Source of the DNA: Bryopsis sp. KO-2023
Lineage: Eukaryota; Chlorophyta; Ulvophyceae; Bryopsidales; Bryopsidaceae
Reading direction: 5' to 3'
DNA: 64,000 bases
Assembly: GCA_030272585.1 (NCBI GenBank)
Contig: BSYQ01000014.1
Coordinates: 2,046,001-2,110,000, forward strand
Positions 1-11,793 of the stretch are shown here, piece by piece. Each line of letters opens with the position of its first letter. The stretch's first letter is position 1. A program made the translations under genes and the position numbers. The notes under the pieces were generated by a model. That model did not search any database and was not told the DNA's origin. It saw only the letters and a program-made list of their open reading frames with translations.

Positions 1-3000
1 CCACACCCCCTGGAGGATCATATCCGTCTCTCTTTTCAGTCTGGTGAGAGTCAGGTTTCGAAAGGGGGGCAAAAGAAAAAAGTGCCATTTTTTTTTGTTC
101 CATTGCAAAAACTCCCGGGCTGAACCACAGATTGAATCTTCAAGCAAGAAACAACGATTCGCAAAAAAAAAATCGTACCAAAATTCAGGAAAAAAGAAAA
201 GAAATTGTTCGGAAGAAATTGGGATCAACAAGAAAATCACTTCAGCATCTAACTTTTCCAAAAACGGAAAAAGAAAAAACATCTGGAGAGCAAATGCTTT
301 TGCTCCCCAAAAGCAAACGCTTTCATTTCATCCGATAAAAATATTATATTTCAGAACACATCCTTTTTACATGGAATAATATTAAGACAGCATCTGCTCA
401 CCATTTCCCCAATGGTCCAAAATTCATAATAAACCCACTGCCCGAAACGAAATCAAATTGCTGATTGGGGTCCTTGCATACATTTTTGAAAACAAAAAAA
501 GAAATTGAAACACAACGGGGAGCTTTTTGCAAAGAAAAATGCTGTTATTCTTCGTACGGCAAAAGCCCATTTATAAATCACATTGGCTCAATAACCATTG
601 TCTCTACTTCCCCCTATGTAAACCCACAACAAAATCAAGCCTGGAAAGAAAAGATTCTCCAAAAGGCGAAGGAAAAACTCCTTTTTTTTTTTTCCCCTGG
701 CACTTCAATGGCGAGCAATCCACCAACCCATATTTATGTTGGTTTTTTTTACACGAAACCTTGTTTTTTCTTTCGGCATGGAGAGGATTTTTGTTCATTT
801 GTTCCCCTCCTGGCCGGAGCAGCTGACGTTTTTCAAGACCTCATTTTCCCCCAGAAGGAAGAGTTCTGAAGCGATTTGAGTCGACGAGACATTGACAAAC
901 TGAGCCTTGGAAGAAATTCCAGTTTCCAATCTGGCCCCAATGAAATCCAGAGCTCCACAGACACCATCACCAGCGCTGGCGATATTTCCGTCGAAAATGA
1001 CTTCGCCTATTTCGAGCTTTCCGCCCTGGAAGGCCTGGTGCATGGGGCAGAAGTCGGATCATACCAGTTGTTTTGTTACAGATTATTATTTATTGGAATC
1101 AATTTGTTGGGAAACATATCCATTTTCTGGCGTTATGTGCTACATTCTTCTTGAACAAGTAACGCCCCCCCCACAAAAAAAAAAAGATTAAAAATAATAA
1201 TAATTTAAGATCGTAGTTATGGAGAATCGAGAAAAACAAGAAGTCATCACATTATCCACTTTTTCCACCATCAAGTGTTGCCCCATTTCCCCTCCAATAA
1301 AAATAAAAAGGAACTAATACATATGTTTAAGAATATTAGTAAAATATCTTTACCTGAGCCCAGACGGCTCCACCGCGATCTGCCTTGTTGGTTGTGAACC
1401 ACACTCCATTCAAAAGCAGTTCGGAATCTTCCACAGAAATGGCCCCGCCTCTGGAAGCAGCGTTCCCCAGAAAAGCAGAGCTTTTGCCGATCACGCAAAT
1501 GACCGAGGAATCGGGGAAAGATCTGGACCCCACGATGGCAATGGCTCCTCCCTTTTGATCTTCCCCAATCAAAGCGGTGTTGTTTCTGAAGGTGGTACCA
1601 AAAATTCCGATCGTGGTGTTGCCATGAGTCCCCTGGCAAACAAAAAAAGCACGAAGGTTAAAAAAAATTCAGTCAGTTTATCTGTTTTTAACACCCCCCC
1701 CCAAAAAATAACAAAAAACAACAAAAAAATCGTTTTATTTTATTTCCCCTCCAAAAAATCACCTTTTCTTTATTTCTTTTTTTTCCTTTCCCTACAAAGA
1801 AATTACCTTTTCTTTATTTCTTTTTCCCTTCTAAAAAAATCAATTTTTTTTCCATCGTCTGAACGAAATTAATTGTAATTATCTGTGTTTAGTTTTTTAA
1901 AAACATACAAACCCGACCTCAGCGAAAATTGCTCCTCCTTCTCCAGCCAAATTAGCATCGAACGTCGAATTTCTGGCGGCCAAACTGGCACCGTATCGAA
2001 TCTCCATGGCACCACCAATGAACGCTTCGTTTCCATGGAACTCCACTTCCTCCGTCAGACTCACGCTCATTTTCGCCCCCTCCACACTGACAGCCCCCCC
2101 TCGGCCATTGTCCGCCTTGACACTGTTATTGTAAAATATTGACCTTGATAATGCCAACACTGAGGGCCTCTTAGGGGACTGGATTGAAACAAAAACGAAA
2201 TCAGCCAAAAAAATACCTTGAAACATATAGAGGGCCATTCTGCTTAGATTATGTGGAAACCCTAGTTTCTAATCTTATTCCTATATATATTTATGAAATG
2301 GCATGCACCCAATCGTGTAAAAATATACATATCTATGTATTGCTGTTCAGCATCGTTCAGGTTTTGGGGTTAGGGTGAGATATGCAATAAACCATGGCAA
2401 AAATCTCGGCCTGTAATTGGATTTTTTTTCAGTCTTTTCATTTTCTTGGTGAAAACTTGGCCTAGGAATATGCAAATTGACCGCAGCGGTCAAGAGTGCT
2501 GTGTCAACCTAAATCCTGGAACAGTTTTTTTTTTTCAGAGTGGAATTTGAATTAGGCGTTTCCCAGACCGTGTACGATATACGAATCGCCACAACAACTC
2601 TGTATCTTTCATTTTCAGTTTTTTCTAAATTGCAATCCGTTCAGGTTATGTCCACTGTGAAAAACAATCAATGGGGCCCTCCACACAGCAAGCAATAAAC
2701 ACTGCTTGTCAAAAACAGAATTATTTTTGCATTACCCATGCCCAGATGGCGCCCCCCTGGCCCTCCAAAGCGAAATTCGAAGTGAAAGTCGCACCGGAAA
2801 TCATGACACCGGTCGAATTCATGGCAAATATCGCACCGCCCCCTGTCGCTGCCACATTTCCTTGAAAGAAATTCTTTCCCTCCAAAGTGGCATTTGACGC
2901 TGATCCGAAATCGATGGCCCCACCAAAAGCTTGATGAGCAGAATTGTTTCTGAAAATATTGTCCACGATTTGGATTTGCAAGGGGTCACCTACGGACTGT

Positions 3001-6000
3001 CGACAAAGCAACCCCCCAAACTTTGACCATGCAATTACCCCACTTCACAAAAACAATAAAACCAAGGTTGAGGGGGTGCTAGCAGCCCCTCAGATTTTCA
3101 GCATGGAAGTCTTTCATACTCAGCAGATTTTCAAATCGATCATTTTACGGTGCCTCTGTTTCATTTTTCCAAAATCAGCCAGAGTTGGCACAGTTACCTG
3201 TGCGAAGAGCGCCCCTCCCCCTGGAGCTCTGTTTTGCTCAAATTTCGCATTCGAAATCAGGCAGCGTTTTACCGAGGAAACATACATGGCCCCCCCGACA
3301 TCCTCCGCCGTGTTGCCCCAAAACATGCCACCTTTAACAGACATGGAGATCGATTTCCCCACGGCTAGAATGGCCCCCCCATCGCTGGCATCCCCCAAAG
3401 CCTGATTGTTGACGAATTCCACAGATTCCAGGACCAAACTGGTAGGTTCTGATGCCGCCTACAAACAATAATAGTCTTTACTAGGGAGTCAATATATGTA
3501 TTCGCCATAGGAGCAGCGGTGGTTTTAGGGGTATATTTCATACAAACTGAAATTGTTTTTTTTTTTTGCTTTTTTTGGACACTGATCAATCGATCGATCA
3601 AAACCATACCATCACTTCGATGCCCCCTCCGGTGCCATTTGTTGCCAAATTCTCTTCGAAACGAACATCCTTCAGCTCGACAGTCGTCCCAGCAACACTC
3701 GATATCGCTCCACCGCTGTCAGCGGAATTCCTCACAAAAGAAATGTCTTTAGCTTGGAGCTTGGAGCCGGTCATTACAGAAATCGCCCCTCCCCTTGTGG
3801 CAGTGTTTCTCAGAAACGAAACGCTGTTGGCCAAGGAGCATTCGATGCTTTTCCCGAACAGTTGAATAGCCCCTCCGTAGGTGGTGGCACCGAATCCGGA
3901 GGACCTGCCCTCATTAGAGTCGAAGATTGATTCTTTGATATCGATTGTGGTGGCCACAGTCCCTGCCGACTGATGTTTTGAAAATAACAAACCAAAAAAC
4001 TCCTAAATGCAACATTGGTGGGGCAAAACAGGTTGGAAAAGGAAATAGCAATGAAAGCCGTCTGCTTTGACAAGAATGTTAAACAAAAACATAATTTGTA
4101 CAGCATTTGGGGTGCTGATCTGATTCCTGTTGGTTTGATTCTATTGACACTCAAGCACCAATTGCAAAACACAACCCCAGTGTCTGGAAAATCTTCACAA
4201 AATATCTGTCTTCGGAGGGTATATTAACACATCCATCCAATAAACCCAATTTAAAAGGTTTCCCTCCTGCATGTTCAGAAGTTGATTTCCACTCACTTGT
4301 GCGTAGATTGCCCCTCCAGCCGATGCTGTGTTGTTCTCAAACTTCGTATCGTTTCCAACCACCAGACTCGTGGCATTCATGACAGAAATCGCCCCTCCGA
4401 TGTCCGAAGCTGAGTTCAACCGAAACAGAACCCCGCTCAACTCGCACATCACCGCCCAGCCCTGCAAACTGAGGGCTCCCCCATCTCCATGGAACTCTAA
4501 AGCCACGTTCCTTTCGAAGCTGCAGTCAGACATCTTGACTCTTGTGTCAATTCCATCGGACTGACACACCACACACATGGAGAAAACACAACCACTCATA
4601 TTCCATTCACCATGGAAATTTCGACTCATAACTTGCATGCATATATTTGGCAGTGTTATTTGCCGAAACAACTGGTGTGGGAAAGATCCATTCACATCCA
4701 ATCGACCTGTCAAATCCTGGTAGATTTTCACCAACAATACACTACCTACATCAGCTGTGCAGTCACCCAAGCCCACAGCAGAGCTGAACAAGTTTACCAT
4801 TTAGGGAAAAACATCAGAATCGCTGACACATATCCTGTCAAAACACCTGAGCCCAAATCGCCCCGCCTTCTCCAGCATAGTTGGCTGTGAATTCCGTGTT
4901 TTGACTCTCCAGGGCTGCCCCCAGAACAACAGAAATCGCTCCACCGACATCCTTGGCTCCATTGGCAATAAATGTCCCCCGGTCGATGTTGCAGATCAAG
5001 CCAGGCTTCTGAAGGAACAGTGCCCCTCCGACCCCGATGGGCCCATCGGCAGAATTGTTTCGGAAGAATGCCTCCGTCAGGGATAGCAGCATCGATCCAG
5101 AAAGGGCTGACTGCAACAGGGGAAAGCAAAAAGGAAAATGAAATGGAGTTTATCATACAAAGACCTTTCCGAAAGGAAGAAATCTTAAAAAGCGTCAGTT
5201 TTCTCAGCGTAGTGGAAAAGGACGTTACGGATTGGATGGACTGATACCTCTGCAGCGATGGCGCCGCCGCCGCCAGCAATCGCACGGTTGTTCTCGAAAG
5301 AGGTGTCTGTCGCCGCCACCCTCGGGCCAGCGTCCACGTTGATCGCCCCTCCATCTTGCGAAGCGGTGTTGTTTTCAAAAGCGACGTCCCTGAAGGTGGC
5401 GTCCACCGACTCCCCGCTGAGATGCACCGCGCCGCCACTGCCCTCCGTGGCTTCGTTCCAAGTGAAGTCCGTCGTTTCGATGTCAAGGAAGGTAACGTTG
5501 GCGATCTGTGCGATGCAGATAAACGACGTCTTTAGGATATGAGACGTCTTTATGATGCTCAGCATCCACCCAGACGTCTTTCACACTATGTGACGTCTTT
5601 ATTCCATGGGACATAGCCTTTGTTTTGGTACTTAAATTCGTTCATTTTGCCATGGCGAAGCCTACCGGTGGCTCAAGGAAAGCGACAGCGCCACCGCTGG
5701 ACGCCCGGTTGATCAGAAAAGTGGAATTTGACGCAGTCACGCGTCCAGCGTCAGCGCCGACAGCTCCCCCCATGTTTGCAGCAACGTTCCCGGTAAAATT
5801 CATGCCTCGCATGTCCACTTTCGCACCCATCCCCGATGCCATCAACCCTCCCCCCTGATTGGCACGATTCTCCGTGAATTTAACGTCGTCTAGCGAAAGC
5901 TCGGTACCCCCGTTGTTGAATCCCGCATCCTCGATGCACACTCCGCCGCCACTACCATTGATGGCCTCGTTGATTGAAAACCTGCCTCCATCGATGAGAA

Positions 6001-9000
6001 CGGACGCGCCCCTCCCTACGGAGAGGGCACCTCCGCAAGTTACTGCATGATTTCCCTCGAAAACGGTGCCACCGTTGATAACGCACGTGAGGCCTTGACC
6101 CCATGCATACACTGCGCCGCCCCTGCTCGGGATGTCTCCATCCTCCACCCAATTGGCGTCGAAAAGGCTCTCCGAAAGGAGCGCCCCCGCGTCATGATAC
6201 TTCTCACTCTGTTCAACCGAAATCAACCCCTCTTTGAACACCATCACAACAGAACGTCGCGCTCTTGTCCATTTTGGTATGCAGATACGGTATGATTTTG
6301 ATACGATGTGTGCGTTTCGTGGTGCACCGTGGTTTTTCACAGGTCAAAAAAAGACGATTGCCCACAGCAGTGCCATGGAAATCTAAAATACACCGTGCAT
6401 GTTTATTTTGAGGGGGCAGCTCCCCCAGCCAACAGGAAACTTACCTGTAGGGACAGAGCTCCACCATGTCTGGCAGCGTGATTCTCAAAGAACTGCGACC
6501 GGGTGATGTTCAAGTTTTTCACCCTGGCGCTGACGATCGCTCCTCCGTAATCGCCGCCGTAATTTCTGGTAAACTTGCAGTTGTCGAATTCGCACGACAC
6601 TCCATCGTTGAACAGACCCACTGCTCCCCCCATGGGAGGAAACCCATCGAACGCTCCACCAGCCAAATTCTCCATGAAGGTGCAATCTCGGAAGGAAACG
6701 TCTGAAGTAATTGGAGCGTCACTCTATGTTCGCCACACAGGTTAATTGCCGAGGGAAATGTTCGTACTATTACCAAGTTTTGCTGATTTTTTCCCAAAAA
6801 AAAATATTTGAATAGATTTGGTTGTTTTTGTTTTTGAGTTTTTTTTTTTTTTTTTTTGGGGGGGGGGGGACTCAGGGGATAAGACCCTACCTGAACATAA
6901 AGTGCGCCACCTTGGAAAGCTCGATTTCCATAAAACTTGCTTTGAACGACACTCAGATTAGTTCCGTTCATTACAGCGATGGCACCACCATCCATCGCAG
7001 CAGTGTTGTTCGTGAAAGTCCCTGAAAACATCCAAATCACTATTAGCTTTTTTTTTGCGTCATGAAAAAAAATATCAGTGTTACCGAATTTTTTGGAAAT
7101 GGATTCCTTGATTCCTGTTGTGGGTTTTTTTGTTCCTCTTTATTTTGCACAAAAAATAATTTATGTTCTCAGAATCTCCTCATATCATTTTACCAGGGTT
7201 TTTTAATCAAATGTTGAAAACGATATCTTCAGAAACTGGAAACAGAAAATTGTCATCAACCACTGACCTGCAAAAACTGTGCAGGATATCTGCTCGCCAA
7301 ACAAAGCTAGCGCACCCCCTGCCCGAAAATTGTGATCATTCAAGTACTCCCCATGGATTGTATTCCCGATGAAATCCACATCAGATATCACTATGTCCGA
7401 AAACTCTCCTCCCTGAAAAAAACAGCAGTAAAAAAATGAATTACAACAATAAAAAGGAACAAGCAGCACATATATCTATATATAAATATGTACAAAGAAT
7501 AGATCACACAGTTCAAAACACCGGTAGAAAGAAAGGCATAATCCATATGTATATATTTTTTATACGACCAAAACTACAGTAGATTACTTATGCATGAGCC
7601 GAGTTTAATATTAAAAAAAAAAAAAAAAAGAGGGGGAGGAGTCCAGGTCAACACCCACCTGAACAAATATGGCTCCACCATCATCCACAGCATTGTTTTT
7701 CTCGTAACTCCCCACAGAAATGTCAACCACAGAGGCTTGTACATACACAGCTCCCCCTCCAATCAGGGCATTATTCTCAGTGAAGCCAGAATTCTTGATA
7801 TTCACAAAAGATCTGGCGGTGATGGAAACAGCCCCACCCAAAACCCCTTCATTGCTGGTGAAATCAGAATGGAAAATATCAACGGAGGAATTGGCGATTG
7901 ATAGACATCCTGGACCGGCTTTGTTGGAGTTCCCGGAGCATTCCAGGCGATGGAGTGTTGCATTCTTAGAGTTTTGAATTAGGATGGGGGCGCTGGTGGA
8001 ATTCATCCCACAATCGATTATCGTGATCCTTGAAAGACTGAATTCGTCTGGCCTGGAAAGAATGAACAGAAAACAAAATATTGCTGAAACTCTGTTAGCT
8101 GAGAATTTCTGACCAAAAACAAAAACTCAAAAAGCTTCGGATAGGAAGCCGAACGAAAAATCGGGAAACATCCTATACAAAAAAAATCTGAAAATTTCTG
8201 ACTGGCCATAATGCCTAAATATAGGTTCTTACTGCGGTAGAAAATAAATAAATCATATCAAGCAATACAATATGCAGAAACAAAAACTCAATGAGCGGAA
8301 AAGAGGGAGTCTCCACATATGCAGTTTACAGTTTTTCTTGGTTTCAGTTTTTTTTCCCCCATAAATCCTTTCCTTGGGAAAAATCAGACCTGATGTCTAG
8401 GGCCCCTTTCCCTCCAGGTGGACATCTGATGGAGGTTCGAGCAGAACTCGAAGTCCCCTTGAAAACTGACTCTATGGAGAGTGACTTTTCGACGACCAGG
8501 GTGTCTTGCAATTCAATCTCGAGGAGATCCAAAAAAAGCTCAGAATTTTCAGGCATGCAGTTTATGAGTGACTGCAAATCGCCGTTCAAAGATTCCAGAG
8601 CTGTAGAGTCCAATGTCACAGACTCCAATGTGGACAGAGTGGGCAAAACCTCTGTACATCCTTGTCCGGTATCTGGTTTTGATTGCCGGAAAAAACAAAG
8701 AAAAAAAAAATAAGCAAAGAAAAAACCGGAGTTCTTCCACTTGTTATGGAATCCTGAATGGAAGACTCTGGCCTGTGGAAGGATTCTCAGATTTCTCAGC
8801 ACAACATTGAGGTGATTTCAACAAATAATCACCACCAGTCTCAGATACCCTTGTTGAAAAAAGAAGTCTAAGAGAAACCTCAATCCAAACGAATTCTGAT
8901 CGCAGCGCTTCTTTGATAATTTTGAGATGAGAATAAATCCCATGCGACGAATTCGGCGCGGCTTTTCTGAGACACGATCAGTTTTCTTGATCGAGGGGTC

Positions 9001-9107
9001 GAACCTTGCGAAATGACGCTGGAAACAAAGCAACTCGCAAGCAAGCATAGTGCTAGGAAGGAGCTCGATCTCTGGCGGCGGGGCATGGACTCCTTCCTCG
9101 TTTTCAT
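1..9107 (-). CDS. Secreted Pmp-type right-handed beta-helix repeat protein (multi-exon, 3' end outside window)
   Basis: Start ATG at 9105-9107 opens a signal peptide (basic MKTRKESMPRRQR, then hydrophobic FLALCLLASCFVSSVIS). Proposed exons: 9005-9107, 8390-8672, 7659-8052, 7268-7412, 6891-7021, 6445-6723, 5666-6208, 5248-5505, 4847-5110, 4297-4560, 3610-3969, 3198-3458, 2736-2996, 1918-2178, 1354-1632, 840-1034, and an exon entering at 40 and leaving the window. Phases agree throughout, giving about 1,440 residues. The body is built of FxxN and GGA(I/L/V) motifs (for example FRNNTA, FENNTA, GGAIWAQ), the signature of chlamydial polymorphic membrane protein repeats and related algal right-handed beta-helix proteins. 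From the fifth exon on, introns are phase 0 and mostly fall just after a GGAxxAQ-like motif. The role is unknown; a cell-surface or matrix protein is an inference. The end of the first exon is uncertain, and the C-terminal anchor or domain is not visible. Confidence 0.85.
5525..5600. repeat. Four copies of GACGTCTTT within a beta-helix gene intron
   Basis: GACGTCTTT occurs at 5525-5533, 5543-5551, 5573-5581 and 5592-5600, inside the 5506-5665 intron between two module exons. Read on the gene strand it is AAAGACGTC, containing the palindrome GACGTC. Function unknown. Confidence 0.7.
6841..6869. repeat. Poly-T/poly-G junction in an intron of the beta-helix gene
   Basis: About 17 T followed directly by 12 G. 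On the gene strand this is C(n)A(n), lying some 20 bases after the splice donor at 6889-6890. It is one of roughly ten similar junctions in the window. Confidence 0.8.
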
Positions 9108-9804
9108 TGAACGTGCAAAACCCAAGCAATTCTGCCCGAAGAAAAGGAAACGAGTGAAGGTTGTCGAAAGAGACGCACCATGTTGATGTGACACCCGTCA
9201 ATGTTTTTCGAACCGCAGTATTGTGGTGTGCGTTTGGTAGGCTTCTGTGTATGCTTGTTGGTTGATCGCTGCAAGCAAAGCGTTGTGAGGAAGGCGACTG
9301 GGTGGTGTTTTGATGGAAGGTTGTTTGGGGCAACCTGAATTGCCGCGCACATTGCGAAAGAAAATATCACGCGCGTTGCAACTCGAACGACCAGCACCGT
9401 CAAGAACTGGTGATGGGGTTGGGAACTGGGTCCCTGTCTGTCATTCATATAACATGCTCCCATGTGTGCTCTGCCTCCATTTTCTTTCTATTTTTTCCTG
9501 TGTTCTCGTTCTTATTATTGGCCACTGTAAGGAGTTCTCTCCTCTTCATATTTTTTTCTGGACCCTCAAATCGTCACTGTGTAGGCAACTGGCGGTGCGA
9601 TTCTTTTTCTGGATTTGCCGCCAATTTTCTAGTATAAACGGCGAGTTGGTAAGGAGTTTGAAGACGAGCATTTACACACCACAGAACATCCAGACACAGG
9701 ATTTCTTACATCCATTCCCCAAAAGCTCGCGATGGCACCGAAGGATTCGAATCTAGATTCAGAGCAGATCTGCTCTGATTGGAGACAACGCGGTTCTTGA
9801 TGCG
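9108..9804. other. Intergenic: upstream of beta-helix gene, downstream of secreted peptide gene
   Basis: Both flanking genes are on the minus strand, so this holds the promoter of the beta-helix gene and the 3' end of the peptide gene. No convincing coding exon is seen. A tRNA T-loop-like string near 9743 lacks the rest of a tRNA. Confidence 0.5.
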
Positions 9805-10569
9805 TTACATATCGTCCATGTTTTGAAACACCAATCCCTTGCCCGGTCGTCTCTCTGGTGCAGCAAGCTTTCTTCCACCGCCATAGCCGCCGCCGTAGCC
9901 TCTGGGTCGTCCGAGAACCCTTCTCATGCTCATGGCTGGGCTCAGTCCGACTGCAAGAAAAGAGGATTCTCCACTATCACTTCATTTCAATCCTTGCACT
10001 GCTGTTCAAAAGGGCTGACAACTTGCACAGGCTTTATTACACAAGTCCGCATCGACAAACAATGATTGTCATTCAAAAGGAAAAAACGAGATCACCCCCT
10101 CAACTTACACAGCCCGATGCCGGTTCCATCGTCGACCTTGGCGCCTTGATCTTCCACTCCACGGTTCTTTCCTGAGCAACATAGAACGTAGGGTCTCGGT
10201 TTCTCCGATGTGTGTCGTTCCAGCAGGAGTTTATGACCATCTATAGGTACTTCGCATGAAAACACGGCTCAACAAACTTTGGCGGGTAAAAACGATCGCG
10301 GTTTTGAACTACTATGCTCGCTGTTGCCAGCATCTCACAAACGGACGGGCTTTCTATGCTTTTTTTTGGGGGGGAGACGTTGGGACGCCCGCGTAACGTA
10401 CATCCCGTCACTGACGCGCGGGGAAACGCCTCTTTTGAGAATTCCAACTATTCCAGCCCCAGCAAAGAAACCTGTCCGGAACCCGAGATACCTCACCAGA
10501 TAACTCTGGGGTAGCTTGCGCTGCCACGAGAAGAGCGACCAATACAGTCGCTATGAGCTTGGTCATCAT
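9805..10569 (-). CDS. Small secreted Gly/Arg-rich protein, three exons, 93 aa
   Basis: Exons 10497-10569, 10109-10171 and 9805-9950 splice in frame (phase 1, then phase 1) to exactly 93 codons plus TAA. Donors are GTGAGG and a perfect GTAAGT; acceptors are TTGCTCAG and TTTTCTTGCAG. Residues 1-20 form a clear signal peptide (MMTKLIATVLVALLVAAQA) with a likely cut before TPELSG. The mature part of about 73 residues is short, without cysteine, and carries RRVLGRPR, GYGGGYGGG, RK and RR elements, ending in NMDDM. It was easy to miss because no exon exceeds 146 nt. I do not recognise a family. A structural wall protein or a processed peptide precursor are possible readings, both inferred. The consistent phases and consensus splice sites make the gene itself fairly secure. 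Confidence 0.72.
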
Positions 10570-10882
10570 GGTCGGAGTCTCAAACGTTCTCTAGTACACA
10601 AGTGTCCGAAAATCGTTACCCTTATTGTTCTTGCGCCGTTGCGCGCTGCAAGGACAGATTTTGCCAACACATCCACGAACAAGGTCACTGCAGATGCGCC
10701 CGGGGGCATGTGCGCCACTCGTTTGCATCCCAGAATAGCTCATGTCATTATCAAATTAACACCCATTCTCATGAGCCACCCACTCTCCGAGTCATCAGCG
10801 CATCGTGACCTGTGGACCTCCTTCTCAGACTCCCAGAGATTAGTGCTCGACGTTCTGGTCGCGAAACGAGGCGGATCACGGA
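10570..10882. promoter_or_regulatory. Shared divergent promoter region, secreted peptide gene and NAA38-like gene
   Basis: 313 bp separate the ATG of the minus-strand peptide gene from the ATG of the plus-strand NAA38-like gene. The stretch must carry both 5' UTRs and promoters. No clear TATA element was recognised. Confidence 0.45.
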
Positions 10883-11793
10883 ATGGGCAGCGCGTCCGAG
10901 GAAAACGAATTGGTGGAAAGGGCGACGAAGCTGTTGTCCCACGGCTTGAAGGTGGGTTCTTTGGCGTGGTCGACGGAAATACGTGTTTCCCTTCAGTTTT
11001 GCCATGCCAAAAAAAAAATCAAACAAATCAAACAAAAAATACCTCAGAGATACGAAAAAAAAAGAAGTGCTGGTGGTGTCTCTAAAAAAAAACAAGAATA
11101 TAGGTGGCTGTAAGAAATGCTATGGAGATTGTGATTGTTTGTGGGCGGATGGGATGAATAAAAAGGTGAACATCAAGGACGGGCGTGTTTTGGTGGGTCA
11201 ATTTCATTGCTTGGACAAGCAAGGCAACCTGATTCTTTCCAACGCGTGCGAGCAAGTGGAGTCGTCCTCCAGCCAGGAGCCCGAAAGGTACTTGGGAATG
11301 GTCATGATCCCACCAGACATGCAAACAGGATGCTTTGTCAAGGTAGGGCAAGAAATTAATTTAAAAAAAAAAGATAGATTTCTTCCACAGATTTGAAAAC
11401 CTTTCCCCCCAACACAACACACACACACATACACACAAGATGTTAAATTTTTGGTCATGAAGTAAGCCACAGAAGACGTGTGAGTTGAAGTTTTGCCTTG
11501 GCACATGGCCAGAAATTATTCATGTTGTGAAAGGGCTATGGACTTCATAGAACTGGAGAAGGGGCTGAAATGAAGTTCCATGCAGCATCATTAGGAATGA
11601 TCATCACTTTTCCAGAATATTGCTTTGTTCAGGATCAAATCTAGCAATGAATCCATGGGGAATTTTATGCTGAAACATAATTCGAAATATATATTTCTAT
11701 TTGTCATTTTTTTTGCTTTGTACGCAGGCTTCACCGGATAATGTGGAAGAGTTGAAACAGATTATCGACATGGGCAAGGCAGATGGCACATGA
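10883..11793 (+). CDS. NAA38: NAA38/LSMD1-like Sm-fold protein, probable auxiliary subunit of N-acetyltransferase NatC
   Basis: Exon 1 is 10883-10951 (MGSASEENELVERATK.., ending at AAG|GTGGGT). Exon 2 runs from about 11097 or 11115 to 11342 (AAG|GTAGGG), exon 3 is 11728-11793 (after TACGCAG, ending TGA). Exon 2 carries the LSM core: a K-V-N-I-K-DGR-V-LVGQFHCLDKQGNLIL segment followed by RYLGMVMIPPDMQ, which matches the DGR-LVG-F-C-D...NVIL and LG-AMVPG elements of animal LSMD1/NAA38. In known NatC this small subunit works with the NAA30 catalytic and NAA35 auxiliary subunits in cytosolic N-terminal acetylation. The acceptor of exon 2 is not resolved, since two phase-0 candidates exist and neither has a good pyrimidine tract. 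A decayed copy of the last exon and flanks lies at 59440-60066. Confidence 0.75.

Noticed and set aside
4561..4800. Upstream extension of a beta-helix exon (open to 4800)
   Set aside because: A good acceptor (TGTGTCAG) at 4561-4562 sets the exon edge in register with the other modules; the extension lacks repeat motifs.
9730..9760. tRNA T-arm-like GATTCGAATC
   Set aside because: No acceptor stem, D-arm or anticodon arm could be folded around it.
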